From the NCBI GenBank assembly GCA_949825065.1, contig OX463856.1:19154632-19218631 (forward strand): a DNA stretch of 64,000 bases, written 5' to 3'. The DNA is from Odontocerum albicorne. Its lineage: Eukaryota > Arthropoda > Insecta > Trichoptera > Odontoceridae. The translations under genes and the position numbers were made by a program. Positions 57,463 through 64,000 of the stretch are shown here, piece by piece; the first letter of the stretch is position 1, and each line of letters opens with the position of its first letter. The notes beneath the pieces are model-generated. The model had not been told where the DNA came from, did no database searches, and saw only the letters and a list, made by a program, of their open reading frames with translations.

Positions 57463-58154
57463 TTCTCTAAACATCGCGCGTAAGAAGTATATTGGAATAC
57501 TGTACGACCTCCTTTACCGAGAGAATTAGTGGAATTTACATATTATATTTTATCATATTGGAGTTCCACAAATGAAAGCAACGAAAGATTTACAAAAATG
57601 ACATTAAGTCAAAATAATTTATATTACAAAGGATTTAAATTCTTTAACGAAATGTCAAAAGTTATTCAATATGCCGAGAGAAAAGCGCAACTGAAAAAAA
57701 ACTAGTACCTAATAAAAAAAAATCAAATGTCACCAGACTAAAAAAGGACATGACAATGCGAACTATGGAAAATCACACTTCGTCATTGAAGAGAAATGTA
57801 AAAAAAAAATTATCGGTAATATTTTACCAAATTCATGATAGATTTTATGGAATATTGCATAATGTGTTTTAGATCGTATTTTGAAAGAAAAATATGTCTC
57901 CAGAATTGAATAACATCACAATTTCGCCATGTCTGTATAACGGTGGATTTTACATAAAGGTGGATTTAAAAAAACACATTAATTATATTATCAGTCAAGA
58001 ATACTTAAATGACTTAAATTTAAGAAATATTGATATGTATTGTACATTAACAAGATTGATTGTCCGCCAAATTACCTAGTTTTGATTATTGATATTATAT
58101 TTTAGATATTTGACGAGTGATTTTTATTTATAAAAGATTTTTTATTCCATTTTA
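57463..58154. other. No feature seen
   Basis: AT-rich. A 61-codon plus frame at 57894 has no support. Confidence 0.45.
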
Positions 58155-58925
58155 ATTTATAAAAGAGAACAGATCTCCATTTTTTCTATCCAAGCACACG
58201 TCTTGCGCTTTTGCCACGTTCAAACACCTTGTCATGCATACTCTTCGATAAGAAAGATTTTTGCACTCCTTACTCCTTCAGATTTTTATTAATTTGGTCG
58301 TGCCACGTTTTTCTAGATATTTCAAACTTTCCGTACCATATACTATATACAACTTGAATATATTCTTTTTGTAAATCTTTCATAATTCATTCTTTCTACG
58401 TGGTCGAAACTTCTCAACGGTTGATATTATTTTGGATTTGACGAATGATTAATATAGGAATTTTTATTTTTATTTATTAAAGATTTTTTATTTAATTTAA
58501 ATTTATAAAAGATAACAGATGTCAACTTTATTCTATCCTGGCGCACATCTTACACTTCTGCCACATCCATACACCTCGATCATGCTCACTCTCTCATTAT
58601 ACTTTTTTTCCCCTCTTTACTCTTTCAGAATTGTATTATTTGGTGGTGTCACGTTTTCTAGGTACTCCCAAACATCCTGTATCTTCTTTACTAGTTGTAT
58701 AGATTATTTTTGTAAATATTTCATTCTTTCGACGAATTTCTCAATGTTCCTTTCTTCATCTAAAGTACTGCACATTCTTTTAAATTGCATTCTTTCCCAT
58801 TGTTCACATTCCTTATTCCGTCATACATTATTTTTCCACGCAATCGTAATTTCTACCGCATTTATCTTATGTTTTTGCAACGTCCTAACTTGCTATTTGT
58901 TCATATCCCAATATTGGGACCAAGT
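58155..58925 (-). mobile_element. Two diverged RTE-type LINE copies in tandem (family 1)
   Basis: 58155-58430 and 58510-58925 both begin with an ATAAAAGA.AACAGAT leader, then the minus 3' region (CTATCC..GCACA.CTT..., CACCT.G.CATGC). The second reaches the region equivalent to 55310-55400. A shared flank ATTTTTATTTATTAAAGATT suggests a local duplication. Confidence 0.62.
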
Positions 58926-59390
58926 TTCTATTATGAGGTATGAATAACAACTGTGAAAATCTTTCATAATTTGTAGCTGTCCGATTCAATATTCGTCACA
59001 AACGAGTTAATCAGCTTATTAAAATATTAGTTTAGATTTTAGTGTAATTTGATATTTCGCTTCGTTCAAAGCGGTTCGGTAATTCGGTATATCCGAGCCC
59101 TGCCGTTTGTACAACGGTGTTGTCATAGCTGGTGTTGTTACCCCGAGGTGTTTTTAACCTTTCAGCCCTGTCTCTGCGTCTGTCCGACTGTCTATCCGTG
59201 TCCGCGTGTGTTTGACTGTTTGTTGTGAAATCCGATATTGTGTGCTGTGCGCCACAAGGGGCGCCGGCTCATTAATGGAAAAAACAACACCGATGCACTC
59301 AAAGGGTTGGGTTCCAAAGAGTTATTTTTACAAAATGTGCAATATATCTTTCTATTTCTGACTCCATTAGGCGAATTAAGGATTACGTTG
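58926..59390. other. Unassigned
   Basis: A GC-richer patch (59095-59290) without an open frame beyond ~40 codons upstream of 59238. Nothing recognised. Confidence 0.4.
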
Positions 59391-59394
59391 TTTA

Positions 59395-59480
59395 TTTGGG
59401 GAAGAAATGTTCAACACTTTAGAAACCTTCGGTCCGTATTGATTCACGAAATATTATTGATAACAAAAACGAGTGTAATT
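59395..59480. repeat. Isolated unit of the 60.1-61.0 kb array
   Basis: GGGGAAGAAATGTTCAACAC with TTTAGAAACCTTCGGTCCGT and GATAAC-AAAACGA, matching units of the array 700 bp downstream. Confidence 0.75.
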
Positions 59481-59557
59481 ACATACATTTTTTTTATTTA
59501 TTATTATTACACATTACAAGAAATATACACAATTTTCGAAAAAAACAACAGGTAATT

Positions 59558-59835
59558 TGATTTGGACATACAATTTTAATGGATCTGGGTTTGTTGCCTT
59601 TCATTTGTCGTATCCCCAGTAAACTAGGCTTTTGCCTGTATCTCACTGAGGATATTTAGCATGAAAAAATAAATCGATACTTCTTTCCGATTTTTGATTA
59701 CACAAAAACAAAACCCCGTTGCACGCTCTCATCAACCTGACAGTGACACTCAACTACAACTGGAAACATCTTGCGAAATTCAACTCATCACTCCAGAAAG
59801 ACCAAAAATATTCATCCCACAATATACCGCACACA
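59558..59835 (-). repeat. Dispersed repeat family D, copy 2
   Basis: Inverted counterpart of 53443-53715 (CCAGTAAACTAG, TGTCAGGTTGATGAG on the minus strand). It lies between the isolated unit at 59395 and the main array. Confidence 0.72.
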
Positions 59836-60137
59836 ATCATATGAATAAAAATTAAAACAAAAAATACACAGAAACACAAATACAAAAACAACCAAAATTA
59901 AAACAACAAGAAGAAACCCACACTCACGAGCTCACACAAATAGTTCCCACTCGTCATTCATCCTGAAAGCCCAAGTACTCAAAATCCTGTCGCAATAACA
60001 AACACGCTCCGATCGACTGTCTAAATGGTTTTCCTACCTTTACCTTTATTGAAGTCGGCATCCCATTGTATGTAATGGGAGCCAAATAAGCATATTGCCT
60101 TTGGGCAAAAGAGGTATTGAATATGAAAACTTATTTT
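59836..60137. other. No feature seen
   Basis: A-rich then ordinary sequence between the family D copy and the array. Confidence 0.5.
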
Positions 60138-61005
60138 GGAGAAGAAATTTTTAACACTTTAGAAACCTTGGACCAGCATTGCCTTATTAAACTAACATAC
60201 ATATATTGACTACGAAAAAATATTTTAGAGAAGAAATATTAAAAACTTTAGTAACCTTGGACCAGTATCGATTGATTAAACTAACATAGATTGAGTACGA
60301 AAAATTATTTTAGAGAAGAAATATTTAAAACTTTAGTAACCTTAGACCAGTGTCGATTGATTAAAGTTACATAGATTGATTACGAAAAAATATTTTGGAG
60401 AAGAAATGTTCAACACTAGAATCCTTGGACCAGTATTGATTGATTCAAGTAACATAGATTGATTACGAAAACTTATTTTGGAGAAGAAATGTTCAATAAA
60501 CCCTGGACGAGTATTGATTGACGAAAACTTATTGATTGCGAAAACATAAATAGTTGAAAATAACTTATATTAATAACGAAAACATATTTTGGAGAAGAAA
60601 CGTTCTACATTTGAGAAACATTAGCCCACAATTCATCGACAACTTATTGATTACGAAAACTTAAATTAATAACGAAAACATAAATAGTTGAAAATAACTT
60701 ATATTAATAACGCAAACATATTTTGGAGAAGAAATGTTCAATAGTTGAGAAAAATTAGCCCACAATTCGACAACTTATTGATTATGAAAACTTAAATTAA
60801 TAACGAAAACATAAATAGTTGAAAATAACTTATATTAATAACGAAAACATATTTTGGAGAAGAAATGTTCAATACTTGAAAAACATTAGCCCACAATTCA
60901 TCGACAACTTATTGATTACGAAAGCTTAAATTGATAAGGAAGACATAAATAGTTTAAAATAACTTATATTGATTACGAAAATTTGTTTTGGAGAAGAAAT
61001 ATTCA
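60138..61005. repeat. Tandem array with a unit-length switch (~85 to ~133 bp)
   Basis: The block GGAGAAGAAAT starts at 60138, 60227, 60312, 60397, 60480, 60591, 60725, 60856 and 60990. Steps are 89, 85, 85, 83, 111, 134, 131 and 134. The longer units contain an extra AATAACGAAAACATAAATAG segment. A single unit also lies at 59395. Confidence 0.9.
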
Positions 61006-61080
61006 ACATATTATTTATAGTTAAGGCATTAACATTGTGGAGGTTTAAAGACATTGTAATTTGTTTTATCAAACACCTAT
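61006..61080. mobile_element. Penelope terminal-repeat fragment
   Basis: TATTTATAGTTAAGGCATTA, GTGGAGGTTTAAAGACATTG and TTTATCAAACAC match the outer ends of 37225-38340 and 31556-31762. Confidence 0.7.
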
Positions 61081-61324
61081 ATTATAAACCAAGATAACTT
61101 GTGATAAAGAAAACTTATTTTGTAAAAAATTTTACAGGAGTATGTCAGAATAAGGAATTCTTAAAATCCACGTAAATTAAATGTCAAAAACGTGTTGGAA
61201 CATTAAAAATACAATTTATGACAAACGAAATGAATGAAAAAGTGCAAGAAATTTTCCAAATTATACATTTTTCAAAAATGTACTAAAATTTATTTACTTA
61301 ATCTACCCTCTTACGATCTACCCT

Positions 61325-61372
61325 GTCTTTCTACCCCGACAGGGAGACGGCGTGATGGTATGTATGTCTATT
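61325..61372 (+). mobile_element. RTE 3' terminus only (family 1)
   Basis: TACCCCGACAGGGAGACGGC then GTGATGGTATGTATG, the shared last ~35 bp of family 1. Confidence 0.75.
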
Positions 61373-61977
61373 AATTTAATAAAAAATCTATTTAAGGGTC
61401 AATTAAATAATCTACTTTATCATAATTCAGAAATTTATCAAAAGTTACAGGAAGTTTATTTACTGTTTTTATAACTTTTTTACTTCAAGTTTACAAAAGA
61501 TATAAGCATATGAAAACTGTGACACCTAGGAGCAGCTACAAAAATTATATTCGTAATGGTTTATGTCTAGGATAAAATCATACACTATGAATTAATTTTT
61601 ATATTTGATTCACAGATGGTACTCTTTTGTAATTTTTGTATCCATCAATATAAATAATTTTTAATATGAACTTAACAAGAGCACATATAAATATGGGGGA
61701 CCTCACCTAAGACATTCTAATCCATACGTATATGTATATATTGTTATTGCATTAAATCGGTTAAATACGTATGTAATTGGATGAGTTGACCTAAGTGTTT
61801 ATGTAGTCAAACCATAAAGCAATACTTTATATCCTTTTTTTATTTAAAATATTACAAATAAACAAGTCAAAAAATAATAAGAAGAAAAGCAAAAGGGGCG
61901 AATTCTTTGAGAATCGGCATGGTAAAATTTTTGTATGTATATATACACTCATAAGTTATTTAGTTAGCGGGACATAC
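61373..61977. other. No feature seen
   Basis: AT-rich DNA 3' (on minus) of the exon at 61978; compatible with intron. Confidence 0.45.
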
Positions 61978-62101
61978 CTGCAGCCTTTGCAGCATGAGAT
62001 CGATGACGCTGATGATCTTGTTGGAGAGTATAACGTAGTCACAATTCTGCGGGCAGCTGTGGCAGGCCATTCTGTACAGGTTGCTTGTCGTAACGAGGGT
62101 T
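61978..62101 (-). CDS. Internal exon of an unidentified spliced gene
   Basis: On the minus strand the acceptor TATTTTCTCCCCAG precedes a 124-bp exon that ends at CTGCAG|GTATGT, a good donor. One frame (entered after one base, exit phase 0) reads NLYRMACHSCPQNCDYVILS and then IISVIDLMLQRL. GC at third positions is high compared with the AT-rich flanks, as expected for a real exon. The helix-rich pattern with a CPQN turn resembles one ARM/HEAT-type repeat, but this is a guess. A cysteine-rich extracellular segment is the alternative. The neighbouring exon may be 35464-35579. Confidence 0.6.
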
Positions 62102-62662
62102 CTGGGGAGAAAATATTCAAAATATTGTGTAACCTGGATTTTATGATTTCGAACACTTTGCATGCATGCTTGACTTGAATTGAATTACTGTCAAGAGTGC
62201 GTCACACAAATATAGCGAGAGATTGTAATATCAATTAAGCGACAACAGCGGGAATGGAAGATTAAAGTTGTGCGTTTTTTTTACGACAGTTCAAATTTTA
62301 TACTGCCATATGTTTTGGTTAATCTTTACCATTTAGTGCGGGAACTTACACTAGCATCTCCTGTATGTTTAATTCTAAACATAATAATAGTTTTTTTTAT
62401 TTACTAAAGTAAATGTCCCCATAATTAAGTCCATTGTCGTGAGGTCTAAGGAATGCGGGAGGTGTCCAATACTACCTCTACGTCCAATCCGTTTGTTCAG
62501 CAAATTTTCATCAAGGCCCTCACATCACCATGGTAGTGGGAAGATGCAGCATCTTACCGGAAATAAAAGTCCTCATCCCTAAACTCAGGAATGTATGGTA
62601 TGACAAATTCCTGCAGCAAATTCAAGTAAACAGCACGGTGTAAAAATGTGTATACATTTTTT
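62102..62662. other. Unassigned
   Basis: 62430-62640 is GC-richer without a convincing frame. Nothing recognised. Confidence 0.4.
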
Positions 62663-64000
62663 AGGAACACCCTATAATGTGCCGATCTATCAGCAAACCT
62701 TTAATATATATACTAAAAGGCCCATGGTGGCAATCCATTGTGAATTTGTCAACTCTGATTCACTTTTTAGGAACACCCTATAATGTGCCGATCTATCAGC
62801 AAACCTTTAATATATATACTAAAAGGCCCATGGTGGCAATCCATTGTGAATTTGTCAACTCTGATTCACTTTTTAGGAACACCCTATAATGTGCCGATCT
62901 ATCAGCAAACCTTTAATATATACACTAAAAGGCCCATGGTAGTAATCCATTGTGAATTTGTCAACTCTGATTCACTTTTTAGGAACACCCTATAATGTGC
63001 CGATCTATCAGCAAACCTTTAATATATACACTAAAAGGCCCATGGTAGTAATCCATTGTGAATTTGTCAACTCTGATTCACTTTTTAGGAACACCCTATA
63101 ATGTGCCGATCTATCAGCAAACCTTTAATATATATACTAAAAGGCCCATGGTGGCAATCCATTGTGAATTTGTCAACTCTGATTCACTTTTTAGGAACAC
63201 CCTATAATGTGCCGATCTATCAGCAAACCTTTAATATATATACTAAAAGGCCCATGGTGGCAATCCATTGTGAATTTGTCAACTCTGATTCACTTTTTAG
63301 GAACACCCTATAATGTGCCGATCTATCAGCAAACCTTTAATATATACACTAAAAGGCCCATGGTAGTAATCCATTGTGAATTTGTCAACTCTGATTCACT
63401 TTTTAGGAACATCCTATAATGTGCCGATCTATCAGCAAACCTTTAATATATACACTAAAAGGCCCATGGTAGTAATCCATTGTGAATTTGTCAACTCTGA
63501 TTCACTTTTTAGGAACACCCTATAATGTGCCGATCTATCAGCAAACCTTTAATATATATACTAAAAGGCCCATGGTGGCAATCCATTGTGAATTTGTCAA
63601 CTCTGATTCACTTTTTAGGAACACCCTATAATGTGCCGATCTATCAGCAAACCTTTAATATATATACTAAAAGGCCCATGGTAGTAATCCATTGTGAATT
63701 TGTCAACTCTGATTCACTTTTTAGGAACACCCTATAATGTGCCGATCTATCAGCAAACCTTTAATATATACACTAAAAGGCCCATGGTAGTAATCCATTG
63801 TGAATTTGTCAACTCTGATTCACTTTTTAGGAACACCCTATAATGTGCCGATCTATCAGCAAACCTTTAATATATACACTAAAAGGCCCATGGTAGTAAT
63901 CCATTGTGAATTTGTCAACTCTGATTCACTTTTTAGGAACACCCTATAATGTGCCGATCTATCAGCAAACCTTTAATATATACACTAAAAGGCCCATGGT
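62663..64000. repeat. 106-bp satellite, 12.6 units, AABB higher-order repeat; runs off the window
   Basis: Units start every 106 bp (62663, 62769, ... 63935) with AGGAACACCCTATAATGTGC and TCAGCAAACC. Two variants exist: A (TATATATACTAAAAGG ... GGTGGCAA) and B (TATATACACTAAAAGG ... GGTAGTAA). Order is A A B B A A B B A A/B B B B, a 424-bp higher-order unit with one recombinant (unit 10). Units are otherwise nearly identical. The repeating 70-codon plus frames are by-products of the repeat. The edge sequence CATTTTTTAGGAACACC at 62655 marks the array start. Confidence 0.96.

Noticed and set aside
62677..63737. Repeated 70-codon frames in the satellite
   Set aside because: They recur at 106-bp steps in different frames and end at the same stop, a by-product of the satellite.

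Overview
This is eukaryotic, almost certainly insect, chromosomal DNA. It is AT-rich, mostly non-coding and crowded with decayed transposable elements and tandem repeats. There are no bacterial operons, no CRISPR array and no rRNA. The insect assignment rests on one intact gene, a prophenoloxidase (714 aa) at 48714-50858 on the plus strand, and on TE types common in insects: mariner with TA target duplications, RTE-clade LINEs, tRNA-derived SINEs, hAT MITEs and a Penelope-like element. I cannot name the species.

Layout. 0-20 kb: a ~96-bp tandem repeat, a tRNA-SINE, a palindrome, a mariner (4119-5041) with a one-stop hAT element abutting it (5048-7123), many RTE fragments, a hAT MITE inside an RTE copy, a second mariner (16282-17245) and a fold-back mariner (19644-20591) inserted in a tandem unit. 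20-35 kb: RTE fragments, a long (AT)n tract, a SINE whose tRNA-like head is amplified six-fold (26421-26965), and a 56-bp array (30703-31206). 35-48 kb: a splice-flanked minus-strand exon (35464-35579), a Penelope-like element with inverted terminal repeats (37225-38340), nested hAT/Tc1 elements, a third mariner and a 70-bp/115-bp array. 48-51 kb: the prophenoloxidase gene. 51-62 kb: more LINE/SINE pieces, including a LINE 3' end that shares its tail with the SINEs, and a second minus-strand exon (61978-62101). 62.66-64 kb: a 106-bp satellite with AABB higher-order order that runs off the window.

How it fits together. The only gene with a clear function is the prophenoloxidase, which makes melanin-forming quinones in immunity and wound repair. 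The two minus-strand exons have clean splice signals and compatible phase (0/0). If they belong to one gene, the plus-strand prophenoloxidase lies inside its ~26-kb intron, and most of this window is repeat-filled intron. The rest is best read as layered TE history: hAT after mariner, mariner into a tandem repeat, MITE into RTE, Tc1-like into MITE, and SINEs mobilised through a LINE 3' tail.
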